From Notamacropus eugenii (lineage: Eukaryota; Chordata; Mammalia; Diprotodontia; Macropodidae), in NCBI RefSeq assembly GCF_028372415.1, contig NC_092875.1, forward strand, positions 186,133,022-186,197,021: DNA of 64,000 bases. Reading direction: 5' to 3'. Every line of letters begins with the position of its first letter. Within the stretch, counting starts at the first letter, position 1. Of the stretch, positions 24,005 to 35,700 are shown piece after piece. A program made the position numbers and the translations under genes. The notes below the pieces were generated by a model that was given only the letters and a program-made list of their open reading frames with translations, was not told the DNA's origin and searched no databases.

Positions 24005-24072
24005 CTATCTACCTTTTCTTTCTCCTCCCTCCTCCTTTTCTCTCCCTCCCTCTATCCCTCCTTCCTTCCTGT
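24005..24072. repeat. CT-rich low-complexity
   Basis: ccttttctttctcctccctc and similar. Confidence 0.8.
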
Positions 24073-24129
24073 AATGTTCATTAAATGCCTACTGTGAATA
24101 TAGTTTAATACAATAAATGCTGAATAAAT

Positions 24130-24372
24130 GCAGCTGAATAAAGGCAGTGAATTTGGAGTCAGGAAGACCTGAGTGAGAATCCCGCTGTAAGACATTTCCT
24201 AGTTTTTGTCCCCTGGCAAGTTACTTATTCTTTGTAACCTCAGTTACCTTCTCTGTAAAATGGTGATAATTATAACACCTATCACATAAGGTTGTTGTGA
24301 TGATGAAATAACATATAGAAACATGTGCAAGCCATAAAGTGCTATCCAAATACTGGTATTGTTATTATTGTC
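24130..24372 (+). mobile_element. MIR-type SINE, near full length
   Basis: gtcaggaagacctgagtgag, ctctgtaaaatggtgataat and ggttgttgtgatgatgaaat, ending in TTATTATT. Confidence 0.7.
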
Positions 24373-24374
24373 AA

Positions 24375-24540
24375 CTGAATATTTACTTCTGTGCTTGTAG
24401 CACTGTGCTCAGTACTGGGAAAGATTCCGATTATAGATAAAACATAATCCCTTCCTCATAGAGCTTATAGTGTAGTCAGAAAATAAGACACAAAACAGAT
24501 AGTTATAATGAACAATATTATATCAGAATAGCATTAGAAA
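24375..24540 (-). mobile_element. L2-type 3' end
   Basis: gcactgtgctcagtactggg, then cccttcctcatagagcttat. Confidence 0.45.
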
Positions 24541-24544
24541 TGAG

Positions 24545-26265
24545 TAGATTTCAATAGGGAAGGTGAGAAAAGGTTTCATGGAAGGAGATAGCATTGAGTT
24601 GGGATTAAAGGGTTGGTAGGATTTCAGTGGAAAAGAGAGGAAGGGAGGGCGTACACATATGCTTTATGTATTCATAAATATGTATAAACAAATGATGCAT
24701 ACACGTATATGTATACATACTAAAGGATTGTTATCACCAAGGCAATATTCACAGCACTGGTGATGACTATGAATATAGCAGCATAGTTCTCAGTCGCAAA
24801 ATATAAAAGATTCTCCATATAGAAGGCAGAATAAAAACATTTATTTAAGCACCAGAAAGCCAAATCTGTCTTGATGACCAAAAAGTTAATAGACATGATT
24901 ACAGCAGAGGGCAAAGCCATTCTCAAAACTCCCCTCTCTCAGCCAGGGCCTTCTCACTATCAACTGTCCCAATGTTTTAGTTGGACATGTGTCAGTTGGC
25001 CTGCTTTCTTTCCCCTCTAACCTGACCCCACTCACTCACTTCCTTCCAGTTCTGCTCCACCCTTCCTGTTCCACCTCTTCAACAAGCTCCACTCACCACA
25101 TGTGACTTAGACTTTCTGTTGATTTAAACAGATCATATGGGCCTATTCATTAATGAGAAAGATCTTTCTATTTTAAATTACCATGGAAAATGGTACCAAA
25201 ATCAAACAATAGTTATATCTCACATTTATACAGAATTTTAAAGCTTGCAAAGTGTTTGCCTTACAATGGCCTACCTGCCCAATTGCTTCTTGTAGTATGA
25301 GCAATCTATATTTTTCAATTACTCCCTCACCCCCCAACTTTTGGAGAGTTTGACTTATCGTTTTTGAATGGCTTTGCAGTTGGTTTGGGTGTTTTCTAGG
25401 TTCTTATGCAATCTGTGCAGTGTCATCCATGAATAGGAACTCTTGGAGAAACTTTGACAATGATAGGGAATCCCTCATGTCTTTGAGCCTGGGATAATTT
25501 CCACTGGTCACTGAGGTACAGGATGAAGACTTTATAACAGCTATTAGTTTGATCAGCATTTCTGATTCAGGTTTTTTTCTTGGTAGCCAGGAGAAAGGGC
25601 TGTGACATTTTCTATTCTCTTATTTATTATCTTTATTTCATATTCAATTTCTCTGACTAAGAAAGAAATTGATGAAATCCAGAGGATAAGATCTGAGTTT
25701 TATAAAAATACCAAGGTGGGGCATATTTCTTACTCATTCACCATCTATCTTTTTGTGCTTGAAAATGGTGCTTGAAGAAGAGCAAACTGAGAAGAATATC
25801 ATTTAATTTTCTTCCTTCTGCTTCTTTCCTTTTATCTTTTTTTTCTTTTTCTTCTTCCCTTTCCTTTTTATTTAAAAATTCTTGAAATTGTTTTGGTACA
25901 GCAAAGTTTTGCCAACATAATTCATTTTATAAAGTGTATTCCAAGGCAGGCATGGAGCAGTAAGGGTATAGGAGGAATGTAGCTCAGTTTGATTATCTAC
26001 TACTAACAGAAAGAATGACTGAGTCTTTTAACTTTGGCACTGTCTTCTCATCTAATTAGACTAAGATCATTCTAAATTTCATATATGAAATTTTCATCTT
26101 CTTTGTCCATATATACTTAAAGTATACTTCCTCAGAATCCCTGAACTATGTGGTGGTTCCTTTTAAGAAGGAATTTGACTCTACAGTTGAGTATTAAGAT
26201 TGGTAATAACTTTTATGGCTGGAAATGAATGCTGTGTTTTTGGATATGCATACAGGTATGTGTAG
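24545..26265. other. no gene recognised
   Basis: Largely unassigned. A 68-codon minus-strand frame (24720-24926) is hydrophobic, but nothing else supports it. A faint L2/MIR-type string (aaagcttgcaaagtgtttgc) lies at 25240. Confidence 0.4.
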
Positions 26266-26522
26266 GGCAGCTAGATAGTGCAGTGGATAGAACCTTGGGC
26301 TTGGAATCATGAAGACTCCTCTTCATGAATTCAAATGCAGTCTTAGATACTTACTATCTGTGTGACTCTGGGAAAGTCATTTAGCCCTGTTTGCCTCAGT
26401 TTCCTCATCTGTCAAATGAGCTGGAGGAAGAGATGGCAAACCACTCCACTATCTTTGTCAAGGGAAACCCCAGATGGGGTCATGAAGAGTCAATCACAAC
26501 TGAAATGACTCAGCAGCAACAT
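26266..26522 (+). mobile_element. CORE-SINE with tail A, full length
   Basis: gggcagctagatagtgcagt, gtgtgactctgggaaagtca, ccagatggggtcatgaagag. Confidence 0.92.
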
Positions 26523-26774
26523 AGCTATGGGTGTGGCTGTGTTTGTGGGCTGGTGTGGGTGTGTGTTACTAATGTAAAGACCCAAACCTAACTGAGCCAA
26601 GCCATTCCACTCCTTTATTTCTTCAGGCAAAATAACACCAAAACCACTTCATTTCCCATTTCTCCTGTCTACTCTCCTCTCCCTTTAAGCATTGCAATAG
26701 AGAAGCCAAAGAGCATTCTTGCAGAAGATGCTCCTGCCTTTTAGCTAAGAGTTTTTTCTATGTCTAACTTCTGC

Positions 26775-26920
26775 TGTGTCTTTCTGGGGTCCCAATTCTT
26801 TACAACACTTGCCAGACGTCTTACAATCATGCCACTATCCCTCTGTGTGTCATTTTCCCACATTGGAGTATAAGCTCCTCAAGGATTTGGGCAGGGACTA
26901 CCTATTTGCATCCCCAGTAC
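26775..26920 (+). mobile_element. L2 3' end
   Basis: gtataagctcctcaaggatt and tgggcagggactacc, interrupted by a SINE at 26922. Confidence 0.5.
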
Positions 26921-26921
26921 T

Positions 26922-27170
26922 AGGGCAGCTAGGTGACACAGTGGATAGAGTGCTGGACCTGGAGTCAGGAAAGTTCATCTTCCTGAGTTCAAATCCTTGA
27001 TACTTACTACCTGTGTGACCCTGGGAAAGTCACTTAACACTGTCTGCTTCAGTTTTCTCATTTGTAAAATGAGCTGGAGAAGGAAATGGTGAACCAGTAT
27101 CTCTGTCCCAAAACCCCAAAATCCAAATGGCATCACAAAGAGTTGGACACAACTGTGATGAATGAACATC
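26922..27170 (+). mobile_element. CORE-SINE with tail A, with target duplication
   Basis: gggcagctaggtgacacagt through ggacacaactgtgatgaatg. Flanked by ccagtact on both sides (26914-26921 and 27172-27179). Confidence 0.92.
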
Positions 27171-27309
27171 TCCAGTACTCTATGTCTGTCTGTCTGTTCA
27201 TCTCTTATCTTTATTTTGTCCCCTTACATTCTGGCCAAGAGTAGCAAGTAGTAACTTAAGAACAGGAAAAATCAAACCAGACTTAGAATCTTACACTTTT
27301 ACTAATTCC

Positions 27310-27485
27310 ACCCTTTCTTAGAGACTCACAGAAGACCTCTACTGAGAGGAACCATGGAGGTCATCTGATTCAACCCCCTCATTGAGATGGGTGAAGAGCC
27401 TTGTCCCACCTCACCAGAGACTGGACTAGACTCTAAATCTCCTAAGTCTGTCTGGTCTTCCTCCCTCAATAACACAGAGTTATAA
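27310..27485 (-). mobile_element. MIR-related SINE, decayed
   Basis: ggaggtcatctgattcaacc, then gtctggtcttcctccc. Confidence 0.4.
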
Positions 27486-28036
27486 TTATAGGTCATATTT
27501 ATTTATAGAAGGCCAAATGCAACAGCTGCAGCTCATCTGGCACCAAGAGAGTAGCCTAAGTCCAAAAGCTGACAAACTACAGAACCCAGGCCCTGGGATC
27601 TTTCTTCCTTATTGGCTGCACCACTGGAAATTGATGTGAGTAAAAATATGTTCTTTTACAAATTAGATTTAAGACCAAAATTACCCTTTCTGATTCATGT
27701 GGTGGAGTTTAATTTTGCACGTTTGTCTTCTGTAAGTGGAAGCCTTTTTGCTAAATATTATACATGTATGAAGGAAAAGGCAAGCTGCCATGACACCAAG
27801 ATTTTCCAGTGGGATAAGAAAGAACAATCTTGTATTTTATTTAAGTACTGATTTTGTGAAGAAACTTGGTGCTTTTATAACACTTTATCTGGACTTCACT
27901 TTGGCCATAATATTTAAAGGGAACCTCTATTTCTCTGCTCATAGCAGGGAGACATGGAAAATGGAACCAAAATTAAAGAAGTGAGATTGCTATAAAAGTA
28001 AGGACACTGATTTTTTTCTTAAAAATAATTGTAACA
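27486..28036. other. no feature recognised
   Basis: Two overlapping plus-strand frames (79 and 64 codons, 27612-27984) have no recognisable product. Confidence 0.4.
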
Positions 28037-28182
28037 GGGGTAGCTAGGTGACTCAGTGGATTGAGCACCAGCTCAGGAGCCAAGAGGACCTGAATTCAAA
28101 TCTGACCTCAGACACTTGCTAGCTGTGTAACCCTGGGCAAGTCACTTCATCCCAATGGCCTCAAAGGAAAAAAATAATAACA
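28037..28182 (+). mobile_element. short CORE-SINE (no LINE tail)
   Basis: ggggtagctaggtgactcag, agctgtgtaaccctgggcaa, ending in an A-rich tract directly after the core. Confidence 0.88.
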
Positions 28183-28469
28183 GAATTTAAACATCCAAAT
28201 GACTGCTGTTCCTTTTAACCAAATCACCTTGAATAGAAACGCAAAGGTTGCCTATGCTTCAAACAGTTTTGGAATATCTTTTGTAACTGTACTTAAAATG
28301 GGTTTCTAAGCCATCTTTAGGTGAAACGAGATTTTGTTACTTAAAAGTCATAACTCATTTTTTTCTCCAAAGTGTATTAAACATTTATATGGCCATTTAT
28401 TCTGAATTCCTCTGGGCTATTTCCACATATCAAAGTCATTCTCAATTTGCCACCACTGAAAATATTTAT

Positions 28470-28580
28470 TAAATTATAGAATCTTAGAGTTGAAGGGGAT
28501 TCTAGGTATCAGTCTAACATTTATGTAAATATTAAATTCTGTTTACATTATCCCTGACAGGTGGTCATTCAGCCTCTACT
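28470..28580 (-). mobile_element. L3 3' end, left of a SINE
   Basis: gaatcttagagttgaagggg and gtggtcattcagcctctact. It continues after the SINE at 28872 (ggtagtaggaaactccctac). Confidence 0.5.
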
Positions 28581-28591
28581 TAAATACCTTT

Positions 28592-28860
28592 TGATGTTTG
28601 GTCGTTTTTCAGTCATGTTGGACTCTTTGTGGCCCCATTTGGGGCTTTCTTGGCAAAGATACTGGAGAGTTTTGCCATTTTCTTATCCAGCTCATTTTAC
28701 AGATGAGGAAATTGAGGTAAACAGAGTTAAGCAATTTGGGCAGGATCACATAGCTACTAAATATCTGAGGCTAGATTTGAACTTATCAAAATGAGTCTTC
28801 CTGTCTCCAGGCACTGTACCCTATCCATCATGCAACCCAGCTGCCAGCTACTTTTAGTGA
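28592..28860 (-). mobile_element. CORE-SINE with tail A, with target duplication
   Basis: Antisense tail, core and head (tttggggctttcttggcaaa; caacccagctgcc). Duplication taaataccttt at 28581-28591 and 28861-28871. Confidence 0.9.
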
Positions 28861-28979
28861 TAAATACCTTTGGTAGTAGGAAACTCCCTACTTACTGAGA
28901 AGGCACATCTCAGATCATGCTAGACTAACCTTACTTCCTTTTGAGAAAGGGTTACTGGTAGATTGGAACTATATTTATA

Positions 28980-29725
28980 GTTCACCTAGATTTTTAACAA
29001 AATATTTTACAGATGTGATTCTTATAGGAGAAAAAATATAGAGATGCAGGCTAGACTATAGAAGAGTTTGGAATTTAAATAATTTGACATAAAGAGAAAT
29101 CATCAGTGGTTTAATGTCAACTTAGAATTAAGTCTCCAGGGTACTACCCCAGAGTGCTGTGCTTGGCCTAGTGCTGCTTAACGTTTTGTATCAATTACTT
29201 GGATAAAAGCATAAATGACATGCTTGCCAAATTTGCAAATGAGACAAAGCTGGGAAGGGAGAGCTAACACACTGGATGACAGAATTAAGAGTCAAAAGAT
29301 TTTGACAGGCTAAAACACTGGGCCAAATCAAATAAGCTGAAATTTAATAGGGATACATTTAAAGTCTTACACTGAGGTTCACAACATCGACTTTACAAGT
29401 ACAAGCTGGGGGAGGTTTAGTTAGGTAGCAATTTAGCTAAAAAAAAGTTCTGGGGTGGGGGGTAGGGATTTAGAAAATTACAAGCTTAATATGAATCAGC
29501 CGTGTGAGGTAGCAGTCCATAGAGCTAATGTGATTTCAGGGTGTATCAAGAAGGGGCAGAGTGTAAGACCAGACCAGGAAGGGGATCATCATACTCTATC
29601 CTGGTCAGATTCATCTTTGGATTTTTGTCTTGTGTTCTGAGTGCTATGTTTTAGGAAGAAGATTGAGCAAGTGAAAAGTTAACAGAGGAGGGTAGCCAGA
29701 GGGAGGTTTTCAGTTTAGGTTCATA
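28980..29725 (+). mobile_element. L3/CR1 RT fragment
   Basis: gctgtgcttggcctagtgct, caattacttggataaaagca, tgccaaatttgcaaatgaga and acacactggatgacagaatt. This is the CR1-clade RT region (F/YADD-type palm and beyond). Confidence 0.8.
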
Positions 29726-29827
29726 TATATACACACACTCACACATATGTATATATACACACATATATGTATGTATGTGGGTATATATGTGTATGTGTAT
29801 GTATTATATATACATATATATATATGA
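29720..29827. repeat. (TA)/(CA)/(TG) compound microsatellite
   Basis: tatatatacacacactcaca and similar, inside L3. Confidence 0.88.
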
Positions 29828-29905
29828 TTCAATTCACTTGGGAATCATGATATCACCTTCATGGTGTCATTGGACATCTTTGAGAATGAAGAACAAAAAC
29901 GACAT
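29828..29905 (+). mobile_element. SINE tail-B fragment
   Basis: atatcaccttcatggtgtca, then gagaatgaagaacaaaaacg. Confidence 0.5.
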
Positions 29906-30120
29906 CACTTAGGCATCAGTTGAAGGAGTGGGGCATGTTCAAGCTGGAGGAGAAAAGGCTGGAAAGATCATAAGCAGCCATTTAAGTAAGTGAGGGATTG
30001 TTGCTTCCATAGAGACCGAATTTGTTCTCCTTGTCCTGGCAGGGCAGATTTAGGAGTAATGTGTAGCAGCTACACAGAAGCAAATTTAGGTTTAAAGTAA
30101 AAAGCTAAAACTCTCTAACA
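29906..30120 (+). mobile_element. L3/CR1 fragment, 3' continuation
   Basis: gcatgttcaagctggaggag, gaatttgttctccttgtcct and ggcagatttaggagtaatgt continue 28980-29725. Confidence 0.6.
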
Positions 30121-30384
30121 ATTTGAATTATGGAAAAGTAGGATGGGCTATCTCAGGATACAGTAATGACTTTCCCCCCTGTGGTATATAAAATAATTTC
30201 AAGGGACAGTTTTGGGGCAAATTATAGTCAGTTTTATCAATCATAGCCATCAAGTGATTGACCAAAAGGGCTCCTTACCCTCTCACTTGTCAAGGAGGAA
30301 GCATGGCCACTTCTTGAGGTTTACATGCCCTTGGATGAGAGGTGGTCCAGCAATCAACTCTGATTGGTTAACAATGAGAGGTTG

Positions 30385-32850
30385 ATTCTGAGAAGATGGC
30401 GGAGTAGGTCAGAAAACTTTTGGCTCTCCAAATTTCCTCCACAAAAAAAAGATAGAACATCTCCTCAGAGCAGCAGAAATAGACACCCAGTAAAGCTGTT
30501 GTCCTCCTAAGACAATTGAAAAGATCCCGGGAAAGACCCAAGCTCCAGGGGCAGAAGTTGGACCTGAGTGAAATCCAAACACCTCCAGACTGACTTTACA
30601 GAATCAGCCCAGAGGGCCAGCCCTGGGGTCAGTTGAGAGGCCGCCTCAGTTTTAAAAACCTTCATCTTATGGTAATGTTGGGGAATGAGAGGTGAATAGA
30701 AGACTGAAGAACCTTCCAGTATTAAGAGATGCCAAGCACAACTGTGCTGACCAAATGGCATTCCAGGCTGTGGCTTTGGGGAGAAGGAGCCAGTACACAC
30801 CTATTGATCACAGTAGCCAGGGGCAGGGACTATATTGGCTGTGGGCACTTGCAGGAGAGCAGAGGCTCTGGTTTCAGTTCTGGGGCAGGGAGGACAGCTG
30901 TAGTTTGCAGTCACATGAGGGACTGCAGGGAGCAAGATCATTTGTGTGACACTATGACTGGAGGCCCAAACTGTGGCTTAGGAGTGAAGAGGAGAGCCCA
31001 AGGTTGGGCCTCAAGACAGACCTCAGAAAATAACAGTGAAAAGCAGCTGAGGCTTGGGGAAACCACTCCCCATACAACTTGATTACACTAATAACTGCTA
31101 AAAGCAAAATAAAATAATATAGAAATAAAATCAGTAGGTAAAGGAGAAAGAACCCAACCATGCATAGTCACCATTGGGATAGTATTCAGAGGAAGATAAT
31201 TCTTCTAAAAAAGTCGCTCCTTTTTCAGTGAGAAACATCAAATAGTCCCAAGTACAAAGGGAATTCTTGGAAGCACTTAAAAAGGACTTTAAAAATCAAA
31301 TAAGAGAGATTGAGGAAAAATTAGAAAAAAAAATAAGAGCAACCCAAGAAAATCAGGAAAATTATGAAAAGAAAGTCAAACAACTAGACACAGAATCAAA
31401 AGCTTAAGGAAGAAAATAATTCCTTGAAAACTAAAATTTTCAAAGGGAAGCTAATGATGGTCTACCAAGTAATCATAAAACAAAATCGAAATAATGAAAA
31501 AAATAGAAGAGAAAGTGAAACATTTCATCAGAAAAACAACTGATCTGATGAATAGATGGAGAAATAATATAATAATTGGATTCCCTACAAATATGATAAA
31601 AAAATAACCTTGATACAATATTACAAGAAATTATCAAGGAAAATTGCCCTGAAGTTCTACAAGAAGGAAAAGCAGAAACAGAAAAAAATCCAGTGATCAC
31701 TACCTGAAAGAGATCCTAGGAGGAAAATTTACTGGAATATCATAGCCAAGTTTCAAAGCTCTCAGGTTAAGGAAAAAATATTGGAAGCAATAAGAAAAAA
31801 TAATTTAAATATCATGGAGCTACAATAAAGATTACATAAGATCTAGCAGCTACTATGTTGAAAGACCACAGGTCTTGGAACACTATAGTCCATAAAGAAA
31901 AAGAGCTGGGGTAATAACCAAGGGTAACTTACCCAGAAAAATTAATTATAATACTGAATGGAAAAAAATTGACATTTAACAAACTGAAAGACTTTCAGGT
32001 ATTTGTGAGAAAAGCAACAGAATTTAAGGGAAAATATGACATATAACATCCAGGAGAAATATAAACATTAAGGATTAAGGTAAAGTCATTTACTTTTTAT
32101 ATTTGAAAATATTATCACTTCTTTCATGATGGTCGTTCTTATTTGGGTAGTTTGAAAGAAAGACTTGGCCTGATCTGAATATGATGGGGTGATTCTAAAA
32201 AAACAAAACTGTATAGGGAGAGATAAAAAGGAGCAATTATCTCATAGAAATGAGGCAAAAAAGGAAAACAAAAGAAGGGTGGGTCATTCTGAAATCTCAA
32301 TCTCATTGGGAATGGGTTAAAGAGGGAATAACATACATATCTAGAAAGGTATAAAAGTCTTCTGTAATCAGAAAGAAATAAGAGGGCAAGGGGATAGGGT
32401 AGGGGGAGAGGATAAGGGAGGGATTCTTAGAGGGGTGGGTAGGTTAAGGAATAGGAAGGTAAGACAGCAGGTAGAAGTAAAGCAGAGGAGTGAAGAGGAA
32501 TAGGAATAAGGTGAAAAGGATAAGGAGGAAAAATACAGAGGACTATATATAGCAAGCTTAGAATGTGAATGGAATGAATTTACCCGTAAAAATGGAAACT
32601 GATAGCAGATTAAAAATTTGAATTCAACAATATGCTGCTTTCAGGAAATGTTATAAAATGAAGGATACACACAAACATAAAATGAAAGTCAGGAGTAGAA
32701 TTTATTACGTGAAAAAGGGCAGTAATCATGATTTAGGCAAAAGTTAAAGCTAAAATAGATTTAAAGAGAAAAATAGGGAAACTGCACTATGTGTGAGCCA
32801 TTTTATTCAATATTGTTTTATACCATTTAAAATAACTAGACAGTATAAAA
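30385..32850 (+). mobile_element. old L1 derivative, 5'UTR plus degraded ORF1 plus internally deleted ORF2
   Basis: It starts with an L1-type 5' end (aagatggc at 30393-30400) and a 5'UTR-like stretch to about 31200. A decayed ORF1 follows (31230-32040; for example gaaattatcaaggaaaattg at 31630, matching the intact ORF1 at 48022). Early ORF2-like sequence (32540-32790) then jumps to an RT-region string (32809-32819) and again to a later ORF2 string (agacagtataaaat). The same junctions occur in the copy at 39510. Many stops and frameshifts are present. Confidence 0.75.
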
Positions 32851-32945
32851 TGACCATAGACAAGTCCCTTAACCTCAGTTTTTCCTCAGTTTTCTTAACT
32901 GCAAAATGGGGAGAATAATAGCATTTATCTCCCAAGGTTGTTATG
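32850..32945 (+). mobile_element. MIR-type SINE 3' half
   Basis: The diagnostic order aacctcag, ctgcaaaatggggagaataat, then ggttgttatgaggaac matches the 3' half of MIR. It sits inside the L1 derivative. Confidence 0.5.
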
Positions 32946-33043
32946 AGGAACAAATATGAGGAACTTGGAGAATCATGTGAAGACTTACATGAACTGATAC
33001 AATGCTGAAGCAAACAGAAGCAGAAGAATGACTGCTGTTCTAT
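32946..33043 (+). mobile_element. L1-derivative 3' region, left of the Tigger insertion
   Basis: Late ORF2/3'-type L1 sequence (gaagacttacatgaactgat near 32977, compare agacttatgtgaactgatg at 51179 in the outer L1). It probably belongs to the element beginning at 30385, and the Tigger1-derived element at 33045 interrupts it. Confidence 0.5.
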
Positions 33044-33044
33044 A

Positions 33045-33847
33045 CAAGCATACCATGGAGCTATTGAGGGTTCAGTCCTAGATGAACACAATAAAGCAAA
33101 TACCACAATAAAGTGAGTCACATGACATTTTTGGTTTCTCAGTGCTTGTAAAAGTTACGCCTACACTACATAAATCTATTAAGTGTATAACAGTATTATG
33201 TCTAAAAAATATACACACCTTGATTTTAAAATATTTTATTGCTAAAAATGTTAACCATCATCTGAACCTTCAGTCAGTGATAACCTTTCTTGCTGGTGAA
33301 GAGTCTTGCCTCAATGTTGATGACTACTGACTGATCAAGGTAGTAGTTGCTGAAGGTTGGTGTGGCTGTTGCAATTTCTTAAAATAAGACAACAATGGAG
33401 TTTACTATATGGATTGACTCTCCCTTTCACTGCACATACTTAGAGACTATTGTAGGGTTATTAACTGGCCTAATTTCACTATTGTGTCTCGGGAATAGGG
33501 AGGGCCAAGGAGACAGAGAAAGATGGGGAATGGCCAATAGGTGCTGCAGTAAGAACACAGGCAACATTTATTGATCATATTCACCCTTCTTATAAGGGGG
33601 GGGTGGTGTTTAGTGGTGCACCCCAAAACAATTACAATAGTAACATCGAAGATCACTGATCAGAGATCAGGTTGAAATATTGTGAGATTTATCAAAATGT
33701 GATACAGAGACACAGCGTGAACACACGTGTTGGAGAGATGGTGCAATGGACTTGCTCCCATCAGAGTTGCCATAAATCTTCAATTTGTAAAAAATGTAAT
33801 ATATGCAAAATGCGATAAAGTGAATTCAGTAAAATGAGGTATGCTTG
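33045..33847 (-). mobile_element. Tigger1-derived MITE (pogo/Tc1 superfamily), internally deleted
   Basis: Perfect 10-bp terminal inverted repeats, caagcatacc (33045-33054) and its complement (33838-33847), are flanked by TA at 33043-33044 and 33848-33849, the expected pogo/Tigger target duplication. The two ends read as Tigger1 5' and 3' terminal sequence on the minus strand. The transposase middle is missing; the 5' and 3' parts meet near 33415-33430 at a tgaaagggagagtc-like string. At 803 bp it is a non-autonomous derivative that depended on a full Tigger1 transposase. Confidence 0.87.
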
Positions 33848-33849
33848 TA

Positions 33850-34258
33850 ACAACACACAATGACTACAGTGATGTTTTCATCTGCTCTATTGTGTTTCTT
33901 ACAGTGATGCGAATGAGAATATCACTAAAGGGCAGCTGAACTCAGATTAATTTTAATGACCAGTCTTGGTCCTAGAGAACAGCTGACTAAATATACTTCA
34001 CTTTTCTTTTGAGAGCAGGTGGGATTCTATGGATATGGAATATTATATACAAGATACCCCAAAAATTTTAGTTCAGTTTTGCACTAAGATTTTTGGGACA
34101 TGCTATATACTGCTAGATGAGTAGTTGAGCAGTTTTGCTGAACTGTCTTTCTTTGTTAGAAAGATGTATTCCCTACAAAAAATGTGGTGTAATGACTGGC
34201 ATAAAAATCAAATGGCAACAATGAAATATTAAGAAATAAAATTTTAAAAATTTAAACT
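33850..34258 (+). mobile_element. probable continuation of the L1-derivative 3' region, right of Tigger
   Basis: The L1-like acaacacacaatgactacag continues here after the DNA transposon. The block ends in an A-rich stretch at about 34225-34257. Assignment of the middle part is uncertain because of decay and the palindrome at 34055. Confidence 0.35.
34055..34101. mobile_element. short palindrome, possible mariner-type MITE relic
   Basis: Left arm ccccaaaaattttagttc pairs with gcactaagatttttgggaca on the right (about 16 of 20 positions), leaving a very short loop. The arm sequence resembles mariner terminal repeats that begin near tgtcccaaaa. TA-rich flanks fit TA target use. Confidence 0.45.
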
Positions 34259-34259
34259 T

Positions 34260-34795
34260 GTAATTTAATTACATATGATTTCTGGGAAAATCAGTCAAAG
34301 TAGTCAAATAGGTTTTTCTGATTCTAAAAAACAGCCTATTGTCTTGGTACACTACTTCCGGAAGCCATCTGGAAAAATGTCTTGCATGTTTGAAGAGCTG
34401 AGTAGTTAAATGTAAAACAGAAGTCTTCCTGTTTATATAAATAAAAAGAGGAACCACGCTGAATTTTTTTCCATTTGAAATGAAATCATGAAAAAGTTTT
34501 CCTGCTTTCTAAAGAACTTAATTTTCACCTCCAAATATAGTAACAAAAATACAAGTTTGTATACCTGCCCATATCAGGTGAGATGAAAACTGAAATTCTC
34601 CCATTAGTACAATTAGGATTTGAGTATTTGCTTTGCAAAATGATTCATTTCAGAATTGCTTAGAGAGTTCCCCTACTACACTTAAGTATAGATAACATCT
34701 TACAGAAGCTAAAGGAGGCATTTAAAAGGAGAATCAAACTGAAGATAAATATTAGAAAGGGGACAAAGTAACTTCTGATGCCCATCATTGGAAAC
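34260..34795. other. no feature recognised
   Basis: AT-rich, unassigned. Confidence 0.4.
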
Positions 34796-34799
34796 TGAT

Positions 34800-34935
34800 C
34801 GTTCTACCTATTTTCTCCTGGGTAGAATACAACGTTTTGAGGACAAGGACTTACTAGTTCCTTTTTTTAATTTTTGTACCTCAAGTGCCTAGCCTAGCAG
34901 ATGGTACATAGTAAGCACTTAATGTGTTTGTTAAT
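34800..34935 (+). mobile_element. L2 3' end
   Basis: ttgaggacaaggacttacta, then gtacatagtaagcacttaat. Confidence 0.5.
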
Positions 34936-34989
34936 ATGAAACATGAAAATTCCATTTATAAGCAGCTTTTTATAGGAGTGCAGGCACAC

Positions 34990-35095
34990 TAAATGTTTAT
35001 CCACCCGCAAATCAATCAATCAATAAGTATTTATTAAGTTCCTCTGTGTGCTAAGTACCCTGCTAGGTGCTATGGATGCAAGTAAAAAGAATGGT
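34990..35095 (-). mobile_element. L2 3' end
   Basis: aatcaatcaatcaataagta, tttattaagttcctctgtgt, gctaagtaccctgctaggtg. Confidence 0.5.
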
Positions 35096-35310
35096 GGGCA
35101 GGTAGGTGGCACAGCGGATAGAACACCAGACCTGGAGTCAGAAAGACTCCCCTTTCTGAATTCAAATCTGGCCTCAGATACTTTTTAGCTGTGTGACCCT
35201 GGGCAGGTCACTTAACCCCATTTGCCTCAGTTTCCTCATTTGTAAAATGAGCTAGAGAAGGAAATGACAAACAACTCCTGTATCTTTGCCAAGAAAACCT
35301 TAAACAAAAT
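35096..35310 (+). mobile_element. CORE-SINE with tail A
   Basis: gggcaggtaggtggcacagc, agctgtgtgaccctgggcag, tctttgccaagaaaacct. It is 3' truncated. Confidence 0.92.
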
Positions 35311-35700
35311 ACCTGGAATATTTACTAGAGGCCTTGGAGTCTCGATCTCCAAAAAAAAGAACAAATATTTTTGGATGATTTTGACATTCACCTGCCCAAG
35401 GGAATGGAATTGGATTAATTAATCCTTTCAAAGCATTTTCCAGCTCAATAGTTTCTACATTATTTCTCTTTCTTTCCTCCCCCTACCCCCAAAACCCTAA
35501 CCCTAGGCAGGGACCAGACAGATATGAGCGATGGAGTCTCCAACAACCACTCAAGTTCCTCTTTCAATTTCTGCTGAAGGGGGGGGGGGGAGTCTCCTGG
35601 GAAACTGTGAGGGGTGTGAGGAGCTCAGAGTTCTGCTTTTGGGCAACTTTCTGGCTGCCTAATTGATCCCATGAGCAAAGTGTTTGAAGCATGGCCGTCA
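35311..35700. other. no gene; short G-run and telomere-like string
   Basis: ccctaaccctagg at 35494 and an 11-13 bp G run near 35580 are too short to call. Confidence 0.4.

Noticed and set aside
35494-35507. Telomere-like ccctaaccctagg
   Set aside because: Two units only; too short for an interstitial telomere.
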